From Ruminococcaceae bacterium FB2012 (lineage in GTDB: Bacteria; Bacillota; Clostridia; Oscillospirales; Ruminococcaceae): a stretch of 64,000 nt of DNA. Position 1 is the first letter of the stretch; every line of letters starts with the position of its first letter. The translations under genes were made by a program, and so were the position numbers. The DNA lies in contig FMXS01000004.1 in NCBI GenBank assembly GCA_900104495.1, positions 124,001-188,000 of the forward strand, read 5' to 3'. This document shows positions 24,318 through 32,046 of the stretch, in pieces. The notes under the pieces were generated by a model. It was not told the DNA's origin. It saw only the letters and a list, made by a program, of their open reading frames with translations, and did no database searches.

Positions 24318-26618
24318 TTACAGTCCCTTCGCGTTGGAAAGGGTTATTCCGTTGGAACCGAGCTTGACCTCGTGATCCAGTCCGACGAATTTTCCGTTTT
24401 CCTGCCACAGCACCTCCTTGACAAATTTGTACTTGGTCTCGTCCCAGTCGGTGAAGCTGTCCAGCAAAAGCCCGCCCGTATCGCCGGAATTTGCATTCAG
24501 GCACCAGAAGGTGTGATTGAGCTTGTTGTCCTTTATGAGCTTTCTCATATAGGTCATCCAGGTCAGATTGGGCTCTGTCATAAAGCCGCCCCATTCACCG
24601 ATAAGCAGGGGAGCGATATTCTTTTCCTTGATATAAAACCAGTTGTCCCTCCAGCAGTCCTTCATCAGCGAGTCGAAGCTGTAGCTGCCTTCGAACCAGG
24701 GCTGCTTGTATACAGTGGGACCGTAATCGTGAGGAGAATATACCAGCTTGTTCTGATATTTTCCTAAGTTCACGGGATAATCCTTTACGCCTCTCAGATT
24801 TCCGCCCCACCAGTTGAAGTAGTAGTCGGCGCTGTTCTGCGAGGAATAGCTTCCGTTCTTCTTGGAGTAGATCTCCGTGCCTTCAACCATTATCAGCAGG
24901 TTGGGGTTCTTTGCCAGCACCTTGGAGGCCGCTGTTTCGGCAATATGCTTCCAGTTGTTCGCAGCAGTGGAGTCGTTCCATATCGCAGCATTGCTGCCCT
25001 CGTTGGGCTTGCCGTGAGGCTCGTTTTTAAGGTCAAGGGCAATGATCGTGTCGTTGTTCTTGTATCTGTCAGCTATGTATTCAAGGGCCGTATAGTAATC
25101 GTTGACCTTGATCTTGTCGGTACACCAAAGATTTACATTGTGTCCCGAAGCGTTGGTCTCCGCCGAGTGGATGTCCGGCATTACCTTGATGCCGTTGTCG
25201 CAGCAGAGCTTCAGAAAATAGTCGAAGATCTCCTGGCTGTTCATAGCGTTGAGTTCGGGGTTGTAGGCGTTGTTGTAGTTCGCCTTTGGATACTCGCCCC
25301 TCTTCCATTGGAGCAGCAGCTCCGCCGACATAGGCACTCTTATCAGATTGAAGCCTCTGTCCGCGATAGCCTTGACAGTAGGTGCGAGCTGGGAGTTCCA
25401 CAATCCGTCGAAGGTGTTTGTCCCCGTGTTGTAGCCGAACCAGTTAAGGCCCGTGAGCCAGACTGACTTGCCGTTCTTGTCGAGGATCTTCGAGCCGTCG
25501 GTGTGGAGCCAGTCGTCGCCCTTGGAAGCTGCCACCGGAGCAGCGATCATTTTCTTGACATCAGCGCTTGAAATGTTCCCGCTCTGTCCGCCGTTGTTAT
25601 TGCTGTTGTTATTATTATTGTTATTGTTATTATTGTTGTTCTGCTGCTGCTGATTGTTCTCCTGTGCAACAGTGCCGTTCACCAGCTTGACGGTCTTGCC
25701 GTTGAGCTTAGCGGACTTGACGTTCAGCTTGCCGGAGGTGCCCATATTCGCACCCAGGGAGATGTTCCCGCCGGGCTGGATCTCCTTGTTGTAATCCGCG
25801 GGAGTGATAGTCAGCTTGTTGGTGCCTACGGTGTAGGTGCCGTTCCATCCGTCGGCGCTTTTGATGCCTTCGATCTCCAGCTCCAGTTTCCAGTCCTTGA
25901 TGACGCTGCTTGTATTGTTTTTGATGCCGCACTCAAAGCCCGTCATCGTGACGCCTGCGTTTTCCCAGGTGTTGTTTCCGCTCCAGGTGACTACGTTCTC
26001 GCCGGAGGAACTGCTGCTTGAGCCGCCTCCCGAAGAACCGCCGTTGTTTGAACCGCCGTTGCCGCCGCCAGAATTGCCCCCGGAGTTTCCTTCGCTGTTC
26101 CCGGATGAATTCCCGCCGGAGCTACCTCCCGAATTGTCTCCGCTGTTCCCGCCGGAATTTCCTCCGTTGTTTCCGCCGGAGTTACCGCCGCTGCTTGCTT
26201 TGCTGCTTTCGGACTTGCTGTCCGATCTGCTGTCGGAGCGGCTGCTGTCCTTTTTGGAGCTTGCATCCTTACCGGACTTGCTTTCGGACTCCGATCCTTC
26301 ATCAGCTTCGGATTTGTCCTCGCTGTCTTCATCCTCAGAGCCATCCTCGCTGTCTTCATCAGCAGAGATGTCCTCCGCCGCATTGACCGACGAGCCGTCG
26401 CTCTTTTTGATCTTGTCCCCGCCGCCGGAGTTGGTGATGATAAGCGCCGTCATCAGCGCGATTATCACCGCTCCCATTGCCGCAAAGGCCGCAATGATCT
26501 TATTCCTGCTTACCTTTACCGCCGGGGCTTCATCTGCGGGTGTTTCGGAAGCCCGGATCTCCTCCTCGGGAACGCTTTGACCCTCGGACACCGGGCCCAG
26601 CTTTTCGTTTTCGTCCAT
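24318..26618 (-). CDS. Membrane-anchored CBM2-GH5 cellulase
   Basis: 766 residues; ATG after GGGGAGGATAAAA. Unlike most cellulases it has no cleavable signal. About 38 acidic cytoplasmic residues precede one membrane helix (about 40-62), then an Asp/Glu/Ser region (80-145) and a Gly/Ser/Asn linker (145-207). A CBM2-like cellulose-binding module (208-316, Trp-rich start TWSGNNTWENAGV) comes next. A Gln/Asn linker of about 25 residues leads to a GH5 domain (about 360-755) with acid/base Glu in LKNEPHG and nucleophile in LIGEWGGF. The design is a cellulase on a long flexible stalk fixed to the cell. It is the partner of the secreted GH5 gene downstream. Confidence 0.93.
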   Translation of the reverse strand: MDENEKLGPVSEGQSVPEEEIRASETPADEAPAVKVSRNKIIAAFAAMGAVIIALMTALIITNSGGGDKIKKSDGSSVNAAEDISADEDSEDGSEDEDSEDKSEADEGSESESKSGKDASSKKDSSRSDSRSDSKSESSKASSGGNSGGNNGGNSGGNSGDNSGGSSGGNSSGNSEGNSGGNSGGGNGGSNNGGSSGGGSSSSSSGENVVTWSGNNTWENAGVTMTGFECGIKNNTSSVIKDWKLELEIEGIKSADGWNGTYTVGTNKLTITPADYNKEIQPGGNISLGANMGTSGKLNVKSAKLNGKTVKLVNGTVAQENNQQQQNNNNNNNNNNNNSNNNGGQSGNISSADVKKMIAAPVAASKGDDWLHTDGSKILDKNGKSVWLTGLNWFGYNTGTNTFDGLWNSQLAPTVKAIADRGFNLIRVPMSAELLLQWKRGEYPKANYNNAYNPELNAMNSQEIFDYFLKLCCDNGIKVMPDIHSAETNASGHNVNLWCTDKIKVNDYYTALEYIADRYKNNDTIIALDLKNEPHGKPNEGSNAAIWNDSTAANNWKHIAETAASKVLAKNPNLLIMVEGTEIYSKKNGSYSSQNSADYYFNWWGGNLRGVKDYPVNLGKYQNKLVYSPHDYGPTVYKQPWFEGSYSFDSLMKDCWRDNWFYIKEKNIAPLLIGEWGGFMTEPNLTWMTYMRKLIKDNKLNHTFWCLNANSGDTGGLLLDSFTDWDETKYKFVKEVLWQENGKFVGLDHEVKLGSNGITLSNAKGL
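25590..25645 (-). repeat. Trinucleotide repeat tract encoding the Asn/Gln linker
   Basis: A run of AAC/AAT codons with CAG codons at one end on the minus strand encodes the poly-Asn/Gln linker between CBM2 and GH5. Changes by whole triplets would alter linker length without breaking the frame. Confidence 0.8.
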
Positions 26619-26653
26619 TTTTATCCTCCCCTTATTATTTGCTTCATATCATA

Positions 26654-26839
26654 TCAGCCGAACAGCGTCAAGTGAAAATATCCTGCTATCAGTCCGAACA
26701 GGATCGCGCAGAAAAATATAACAGCCGCTATTCTTCCTTTATTCATTGAAGGCTTGTTATCGGTGATTATGCGGTATGTGACCTGGTAACAGATGCACGC
26801 CGGCAGCACCGGGTACATCGTAAATAATATCAGGCCCAT
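26654..26839 (-). CDS. Small two-helix membrane protein, unknown
   Basis: 61 residues. Two hydrophobic segments (about 2-20 and 37-57) are separated by a polar, basic loop (TDNKPSMNKGR). The ribosome binding site is weak. It fills the 240-base gap between the phospholipase-like gene and the membrane-anchored GH5 gene, in the same direction and with short spacings (18 and 35 bases), which supports it being real. No family recognised. Confidence 0.5.
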   Translation of the reverse strand: MGLILFTMYPVLPACICYQVTYRIITDNKPSMNKGRIAAVIFFCAILFGLIAGYFHLTLFG

Positions 26840-26857
26840 TGGTATCTTTATGCTTTT

Positions 26858-28006
26858 TTATCCTATCACCCAGACCTGTCCTTTGTCCGCAGGATCAAAT
26901 TCGCTTATCGCCAGCTTGCCGGAACGTGCGATGCCCAGCGTCAGCGGGAAGTTGTCCCCGCCGCACATTATGCGGAAACGTCTGTTTCCCAAAGCCGCAA
27001 GTCTGAATCTTGCCGCTCCGTCAGCGTCCTTCGGGGTGTCAAGCCCCTTGCATTTCGCGTTGATGAAGCCGCCGTCCTCGGTGCCGAAGGCGATGGTCCC
27101 TTTGCTGTCAATAAAGGCCGTGAACTTCTGCGTCTTTGTCTTGTCCGGCTTGTCGGGAAGGATGTTCCCCTCAGAGACCGTCAGCACAAGTCCGCTGGCT
27201 TCATTCTTTAAAGTGTATTTTTTACCGTCGGTTATGTAATTCTTCTTTTCACCGTTTGCTTCGTCGTAAAATTTCAGAAACAGCGTCATAACGTTCTGCT
27301 GGGCCATTTTCAAGGTGTTGTCTCCGGCGAATGAAAATGCCAGCGGGTCAAACTCCGAGATTTTCTCAAGGAACCTTGCCGCCGTGACAGATAGCTTGTT
27401 GGCGGCGTTCTCAAAGCTGTCTCCTTCATAGGTCTTTAACAGCCTCTTGTCAAATTCTCCCGCCGTGAATCGCGAGCAGGTGATATTGATGCTGTTCTCG
27501 TATGCGTGGTGAAGATTCGAAGCTCTCTCTACCCATTCAACGTTGCAGACGTGGACAGTGCAGCTAAGGTCTTCGATGAAGTGAGCCGCCCTTGCCAGAT
27601 AGTGCATCGCTTCTTTGGTCTTTCCGCTCTTGTAAAGGCAGAGCGCCGAGGTGTAGTTTTCCTCCAGCAGGGTCCTTGCCGACTTGGCAAATTTCCCCAG
27701 CCTGTTCTTGTAGTAGCCGTTGACCGGTTTCAACTCCTTGCCCTTGGGTGTCCTGCTGGAATAGAAGTGCATCCCCGGGCCTCTGTCGATGTCGTCCTCC
27801 TGATCCGGTTCGGTGCATCCTTTCAGTATCTCCTCGTGATAAGGCTTGTAGAACTGCGCTTGTTTTACCTTGCCGTCCTTTTCAAGAAGCTTTAAAGCCT
27901 TCTTGGTGATGTCTTCATGTGTGACAGAGAACCATGCCTCCGCCTTGATGGGCTTTGCCAGCTTGTATGCCGCAAGTCCGGCGCAGGCAGCGATAAGTGT
28001 TAACAT
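26858..28006 (-). CDS. Zinc-dependent phospholipase C-like protein with trefoil-like C-terminus
   Basis: 382 residues; ATG after AAAGGAAAATGATCT, overlapping the end region of the flavin reductase gene. A signal peptide (1-23) ends just before Trp, as in zinc phospholipases C, where the mature N-terminal Trp binds zinc. Candidate zinc ligands follow in order: THEDITKKAL, EPDQEDDID, HYLARAAHFIEDLS (HxxxxxxH) and HHAYENSI. These make up an S1-P1/PLC all-helical domain (about 24-240). Residues about 258-382 form a beta-rich segment like a ricin-type trefoil (KKYTLKNEASGLVLTV, and the terminal DKGQVWVIG). It may cut phospholipids or bind a sugar-bearing target. No toxin activity should be assumed. 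Confidence 0.72.
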   Translation of the reverse strand: MLTLIAACAGLAAYKLAKPIKAEAWFSVTHEDITKKALKLLEKDGKVKQAQFYKPYHEEILKGCTEPDQEDDIDRGPGMHFYSSRTPKGKELKPVNGYYKNRLGKFAKSARTLLEENYTSALCLYKSGKTKEAMHYLARAAHFIEDLSCTVHVCNVEWVERASNLHHAYENSINITCSRFTAGEFDKRLLKTYEGDSFENAANKLSVTAARFLEKISEFDPLAFSFAGDNTLKMAQQNVMTLFLKFYDEANGEKKNYITDGKKYTLKNEASGLVLTVSEGNILPDKPDKTKTQKFTAFIDSKGTIAFGTEDGGFINAKCKGLDTPKDADGAARFRLAALGNRRFRIMCGGDNFPLTLGIARSGKLAISEFDPADKGQVWVIG

Positions 28007-28009
28007 AGA

Positions 28010-28615
28010 TCATTTTCCTTTGCTGTGTTTTTTCTTTTTCTTATTTTTCCTGACCGTGAAGCCGAAACTCCCCAGTTTTGCCCCCAGAGGGAAATATCCC
28101 CCGTGAGCATAGGCCAGCAGACCGGCCCTTTCCAGAGCGAGACGCCCTTTGTCGTCAAGCAGTTCCTTTGCCGCATCCACCTTGACAATGTCCGCGATGA
28201 ACATATCGTGGGTCCCCAACGGGACAATCTCCCTCACCCGGCATTCCACGTTCACCGGCGACTGTACGATGATAGGCGCCGTAACTTCGCTTGCCTTTGA
28301 AACTTTCAGACCCGTGTCTTTCAGCTTGTCGGTGTCGCGTCCGCTTTTCACTCCGCAGTAGTCCACCGCTCTCACCAGTTCCGCCGTCGGCAGATTGATG
28401 ACGAATTCTCCGCTGTCCTTGATAATGTCGTATGAAAACCTTTCCTTCCGAAGTGAGATATAGGTCACCGGCGGCTGAGTGCAGAGGATGCCTGTCCATG
28501 CAACTGTCAGCACGTTCGGCTTTTCCTCCGTTCCGCAGCTTACCAGCACAGGCGGCAGGGGAGAGGTGATAACGCTGCCCTTCCAGCTTTCCTTGGTGTA
28601 TTCCGTGAAGCTCAT
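28010..28615 (-). CDS. Flavin reductase-like (FMN-binding) protein
   Basis: 201 residues. It has the FMN-binding split-barrel pattern: PLPPVLVSCGTEEKPNVLTV, then ISLRKERFSYDIIKDSGEF, the VDYCGVKSGRDTDKL segment and HDMFIADIVKVDA. Such proteins bind FMN and either supply reduced flavin or act as small redox proteins. The C-terminus is strongly basic (NKKKKKHSKGK), perhaps for nucleic acid or membrane contact. The start overlaps the stop of the upstream gene as ATGA (28612-28615), so translation is coupled. Confidence 0.88.
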   Translation of the reverse strand: MSFTEYTKESWKGSVITSPLPPVLVSCGTEEKPNVLTVAWTGILCTQPPVTYISLRKERFSYDIIKDSGEFVINLPTAELVRAVDYCGVKSGRDTDKLKDTGLKVSKASEVTAPIIVQSPVNVECRVREIVPLGTHDMFIADIVKVDAAKELLDDKGRLALERAGLLAYAHGGYFPLGAKLGSFGFTVRKNKKKKKHSKGK

Positions 28616-28974
28616 TCCTGCCTCCAGCCGGTGCCCGGCCAGCCGTAGACTTTCTCGTAGATACGCTCATAGTCCTTGTAGAGCTTCTGCACCGTGTTTT
28701 CCAGAAAATAGTAGTGCTTTATGTAAGGGATCAGCAGGCACAGCAGTGCTGCTGCCAGCGGTATAAGGATGACCTTCTCGCTCACTGCAATGACAAGAAA
28801 GCAGGCAACGGTCGCCAAAGCAAAAAGCACCATGACTATCAAGTGGATGAACCTTTCGTGCATAAAAAATCTGATATGTTCCCGGTGATAGTCCAGCAGG
28901 CGTTCAAAGTCCGTGCTGTCATCCTCCAGGCATTTCAGAATATAGGCTCTGTATGCCGTCAGATACTTTGTCAT
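28612..28974 (-). CDS. Two-helix membrane protein, unknown
   Basis: 120 residues with two membrane helices (about 43-64 and 68-86) between an N-terminal helical region rich in His/Arg (DYHREHIRFFMHERF) and a C-terminal Tyr-rich helix (KLYKDYERIYEKVYGWPG). It overlaps both neighbours by four bases (ATGA at each side), so it belongs to a tight operon. No family recognised. Confidence 0.72.
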   Translation of the reverse strand: MTKYLTAYRAYILKCLEDDSTDFERLLDYHREHIRFFMHERFIHLIVMVLFALATVACFLVIAVSEKVILIPLAAALLCLLIPYIKHYYFLENTVQKLYKDYERIYEKVYGWPGTGWRQE

Positions 28975-29249
28975 ATATCAATAAACTCTCCGTTTTCGAT
29001 AGTCATTTCTTCGAGCTTCTTGTCCTTGAAATGCTGGGCCTTTTCGTCGAGGTCTTTGGCTAAGGTCTTACCGAGGATGCTGTCGGCAAGCTTGTAGTTC
29101 TTGATCATCCGCTGCGGGAAATTGCGGTATTTCTTAGAGCCGCGAAGCTTTTTCTTCTTCTGGTCAAAGACCACCGAAAGTATTGTTGCCAATGTGGCGG
29201 CCAGCACCATTTTTTCAGGTTTGGTATTGCATTTGAATACAACGGGCAT
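28971..29249 (-). CDS. Small conserved-looking protein, unknown
   Basis: 92 residues from ATG 29249, chosen for AAGGAGTGATAAAA. The N-terminus (MPVVFKCNTKPEKMVLAATL) has one short hydrophobic stretch, followed by a basic segment (DQKKKKLRGSKKYR) and a helical, acidic C-terminus. It may sit at the membrane surface. It is the first gene of the long minus-strand run and overlaps the next gene by four bases. Confidence 0.68.
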   Translation of the reverse strand: MPVVFKCNTKPEKMVLAATLATILSVVFDQKKKKLRGSKKYRNFPQRMIKNYKLADSILGKTLAKDLDEKAQHFKDKKLEEMTIENGEFIDI

Positions 29250-29302
29250 TTTTATCACTCCTTGCTGAGGTGTCAGATAATGCTTTTGCATACCTATTTA
29301 TT

Positions 29303-29331
29303 ATTATAACCTATCTGAACATTTTTTGCAA
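29303..29331 (-). promoter_or_regulatory. Promoter of the long minus-strand run (29.2 to 21.6 kb)
   Basis: Minus-strand TTGCAA (29331..29326), 17 bp spacer, TATAAT (29308..29303). Confidence 0.7.
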
Positions 29332-29436
29332 GTGATATTTGCCTTCTGACCGTAATTATTTTTGTGTTGATAAAACGGTTGAGCATAATATACAAATAAT
29401 GCCGAAAAATTTCGGCGCTAATTTACAAATAAAGAG

Positions 29437-29465
29437 TTGACAAATTTAACGAAAAATGATATTAT
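29437..29465 (+). promoter_or_regulatory. Promoter of the GGDEF-EAL gene
   Basis: TTGACA (29437-29442), 17 bp spacer, TATTAT (29460-29465). An inverted repeat GCCGAAA-AA-TTTCGGC lies just upstream at 29401-29416. Confidence 0.65.
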
Positions 29466-29533
29466 AATTCTGATAATATATTTTAACTAATTTTGCGGGA
29501 GAAAAAGTCCAAAGTTCTGACGGGAGGTGTATT

Positions 29534-31195
29534 ATGGAAGGCGTGCTTTGCAGTCCGGGGTTCAGAAAATTCTTCAGCTCCGTGCTTACGGAAGCCGAAA
29601 CGCTCAGTGATCTGATAAAACTGCTGGGCGATACTATCCATATCATCAGTGATGAGATACATCTCGGCAGACTGGATTTTGAAGTCGGCCCCGATTTTTC
29701 CCTTGAGGAGCTGGGAACCGATTCAAGGAAGTGTACAGTTTTCTCCGAGGAGTTCAATCCCGACAACAAGATCGAAAGGCATTTCAATACCCACGATAAC
29801 GATGATGTTATAATCACTGTTTATCCCTCCGCCGGATATACCTGGAGCAGCGAAGAAGAGGATGCGGTGGACTTCCTGCTCGAGACCCTCTTTGTTATAT
29901 GTGCAAAGACCAGAGCCTTTACAGAGGTCCACGACCTGGCCGTAAGGGACCAGCTCACCGGCGTGCTTAACCGACAGGGCCTTGTCCGTTACTGCGAAAG
30001 GACCCTTCTCACCGGCATGATGGGCGGATATACCGCCGTTTTCCTGAATATCAGAAATTTCAAGTTCATTAATCAGAATATAGGCACCCGCTCCGGCGAT
30101 AAGGTGCTGAAAAGATACGCCGAAAGACTCACGGAGCTTGCCGGCGACGGCACCGTTGCCAGACTCGGCGGAGACAATTTCATTGCTTTCGTCAAGGACG
30201 CCGATGCGGAGCAGTTCATCCGCAATACAGGGAAGATAAGCGTTACCTTCGGTGATTTTATGAGGTTTGACCTCTCCGCAAAGGTGGGCGTTTATAAGAT
30301 CGGCATGATCGACACCGTCACCGATATCCTCAATTCCGCCAATATGGCCTACATCGCAGCGAAGCAGTCCCTCAATGATCGGGTGGTCTACTTCACTTCG
30401 GAGATCTTCAGACAATCCACCTCCGAGAACGAGATCATCGCAGTTTTCCCCGAGGCTTTGAAAAACAAGGAGTTTCAAGTTTATTTCCAGCCGAAGGTAA
30501 GAATGGACATCGGCAGGCTTTGCGGATGTGAAGCCCTGGTCCGCTGGAACAGGAACGGATGTCTTGTCCCGCCCAACGATTTTGTCCCGGTACTGGAGCG
30601 CACAGGCGCCGTCTGTGATCTTGATTTCTATATGCTGGAGGAGACCTGCCGCTGGATACGCTACTGGCTGGACAACAGCATACCGCCGGTGCGTGTATCG
30701 GTGAACTTCTCCAAGATACATCTGCATAATACCAGGCTCGCGGACGATATCCACGACATTCTGAAAAGATATAAGGTGCCTTCGAAGTACATAGAGATAG
30801 AATTGACCGAGACCTCCTGCCATGAGGATTACGACGCTATGCTTGCCTTCATCAAGGAGATGCGCGGCCGGGGCTTCGGCGTTTCGATAGACGATTTCGG
30901 CACCGGCTATTCGTCGCTGAATATGCTCAAGGATATCCGTGTTGATATGATAAAGCTGGATAAATCTTTCGTGGATTCTATTGAGGAGCACGGTGACAAC
31001 GCAAGAATAGTCATCCGCAACATAGTGAATACGATAGTCGAGCTTGGCATGGAGGTCATCGCCGAGGGCGTTGAAAAGCTCAGCCAGGTGAATTTCCTTG
31101 AAGAGATCGGCTGTGAGATAGCCCAGGGCTACCGCTTCGGCAAGCCTATGGACGCCGGCCGGTTCACAAACGAGCTTATTTCGGATATGGGGTAA
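29534..31195 (+). CDS. Cyclic-di-GMP phosphodiesterase with degenerate GGDEF domain
   Basis: 553 residues; ATG after GGGAGGTGTATT. A GAF-like or unknown N-terminal sensor of about 130 residues is followed by a GGDEF-type domain (about 135-290) in which the signature reads LGGDNF rather than GGDEF/GGEEF. The EAL domain (about 305-550) is well preserved: CEALVRWN, ELTETSCHED, DDFGTGYSSLNML, KLDKSFV, AEGVEK and AQGYRFGKP. Prediction: the GGDEF part is inactive or GTP-sensing and the EAL part hydrolyses c-di-GMP. No membrane helix is seen, so it is cytoplasmic. It is monocistronic, with its own promoter and a strong terminator. Confidence 0.93.
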   Translation: MEGVLCSPGFRKFFSSVLTEAETLSDLIKLLGDTIHIISDEIHLGRLDFEVGPDFSLEELGTDSRKCTVFSEEFNPDNKIERHFNTHDNDDVIITVYPSAGYTWSSEEEDAVDFLLETLFVICAKTRAFTEVHDLAVRDQLTGVLNRQGLVRYCERTLLTGMMGGYTAVFLNIRNFKFINQNIGTRSGDKVLKRYAERLTELAGDGTVARLGGDNFIAFVKDADAEQFIRNTGKISVTFGDFMRFDLSAKVGVYKIGMIDTVTDILNSANMAYIAAKQSLNDRVVYFTSEIFRQSTSENEIIAVFPEALKNKEFQVYFQPKVRMDIGRLCGCEALVRWNRNGCLVPPNDFVPVLERTGAVCDLDFYMLEETCRWIRYWLDNSIPPVRVSVNFSKIHLHNTRLADDIHDILKRYKVPSKYIEIELTETSCHEDYDAMLAFIKEMRGRGFGVSIDDFGTGYSSLNMLKDIRVDMIKLDKSFVDSIEEHGDNARIVIRNIVNTIVELGMEVIAEGVEKLSQVNFLEEIGCEIAQGYRFGKPMDAGRFTNELISDMG

Positions 31196-31218
31196 GACCC
31201 CGCTTTTATAGAATTATG

Positions 31219-31266
31219 GGGCAAAACGGCGGTGCGCTTTGGTGCATCGCCGTTTTGCCTTTTTTA
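31219..31266 (+). terminator. Strong terminator of the GGDEF-EAL gene
   Basis: A long stem, left arm beginning GGCAAAACGGCG (31220-31231) and right arm ending CGCCGTTTTGCC (31248-31259), is followed by six T. Confidence 0.92.
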
Positions 31267-31480
31267 GGCCGCGCTGCGCTCCCGTTGGTCGCTTGGGGGC
31301 GGCGCGTGATGTAACGCAGGTCCCGCGCCGCGGACCTGAATTCGTTATGTAACGCGGGGCTCTTGCATTCTTGATACGGTGGGTCGTTTGATCCTGTCAT
31401 ACGTTTGATTGTTGTATCGTCATGCGTTATTTAGTTTTTATCAGATCTGCGCTTCTGTTTGTTTTGTACCGGCTTATCCG
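31267..31480. repeat. GC-rich intergenic sequence, possible dispersed repeat
   Basis: No plausible gene. The block is more GC-rich than the nearby intergenic DNA and holds an inverted repeat CAGGTCC / GGACCTG (around 31319-31340) and a repeated TGTAACGC (twice within 45 bases). A 64-codon antisense open frame over it is Arg/Pro/Ala-rich, has no ribosome binding site, and is judged spurious. Such blocks are often copies of dispersed intergenic repeats; that is not provable from one copy. Confidence 0.4.
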
Positions 31481-31495
31481 TTTTGTCATATCCTC

Positions 31496-31524
31496 TTGAT
31501 TTATCGGATATAATGTGGTATAAT
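31496..31524 (+). promoter_or_regulatory. Promoter of the Lrp-aminotransferase-ispE operon
   Basis: TTGATT (31496-31501), 17 bp spacer, TATAAT (31519-31524). Confidence 0.75.
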
Positions 31525-31566
31525 AGGATAGAACAGTTATATCTTTGAACGAAAGGAAGATGCGTT

Positions 31567-32046
31567 ATGCAGAAGCTTTTGAAAATACTCAGAAAGAATG
31601 CCCGCCTTTCCGCGGAGGAACTGGCAGTCATGACCGGCAGAACCCCGCAGGAGGTCGAGGCTCAGATCGCAGAGCTTGAAAACAAGGGCATCATCCGCGG
31701 ATATTCGGCGGTCATAGACGATTCCGCCTTTGATGACGATGCCGTCCTCGCGCTGATAGAGCTTAAAGTCACCCCGCAGTCGCAGAGCGGCTTCGACGAG
31801 ATCGCCGCGCGTATCGCTTCTTATGAAGAGGTGGAGTCTGTCCGTCTGATGTCCGGCGGCTACGATATTATGGTCTCTGTCATCGGCAGGAATATCCGCG
31901 ATATTTCACAGTTCGTGAATCAGCGGCTTGCGGCTATCGATGCGGTGCAGTCCACTACTACCCATTTTGTCCTCAAAAGCTATAAGGAGAACGGCATCAT
32001 CAAGACCGACCCCGAAAAGGACGAGAGAGGAATGATCTTCCCATGA
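31567..32046 (+). CDS. Lrp/AsnC-family transcriptional regulator
   Basis: 159 residues; ATG after GAAAGGAAGATGCGTT. N-terminal helix-turn-helix (about 5-50: LSAEELAVMTGRTPQEVEAQ), then an AsnC/RAM ligand-binding domain (about 65-140) with the VRLMSGGYDIMVSVIGRN segment. It forms octamers that sense amino acids. The stop overlaps the start of the aminotransferase gene (ATGA), and this pairing usually means the regulator responds to the aminotransferase's amino-acid substrate. Confidence 0.93.
   Translation: MQKLLKILRKNARLSAEELAVMTGRTPQEVEAQIAELENKGIIRGYSAVIDDSAFDDDAVLALIELKVTPQSQSGFDEIAARIASYEEVESVRLMSGGYDIMVSVIGRNIRDISQFVNQRLAAIDAVQSTTTHFVLKSYKENGIIKTDPEKDERGMIFP

Noticed and set aside
25990..26210. 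Tandem Gly/Ser/Asn codon repeats considered as a CRISPR-like or VNTR array
   Set aside because: Units are irregular and in frame; they are simply the coding sequence of the cellulase stalk.
29401..29416. Inverted repeat GCCGAAA-AA-TTTCGGC upstream of the GGDEF-EAL promoter
   Set aside because: Could be an operator, but with a single copy and no linked regulator there is not enough support.
31206..31400. 64-codon minus-strand frame over the terminator and GC-rich block
   Set aside because: It includes the terminator stem, lacks a ribosome binding site and has repeat-like composition.
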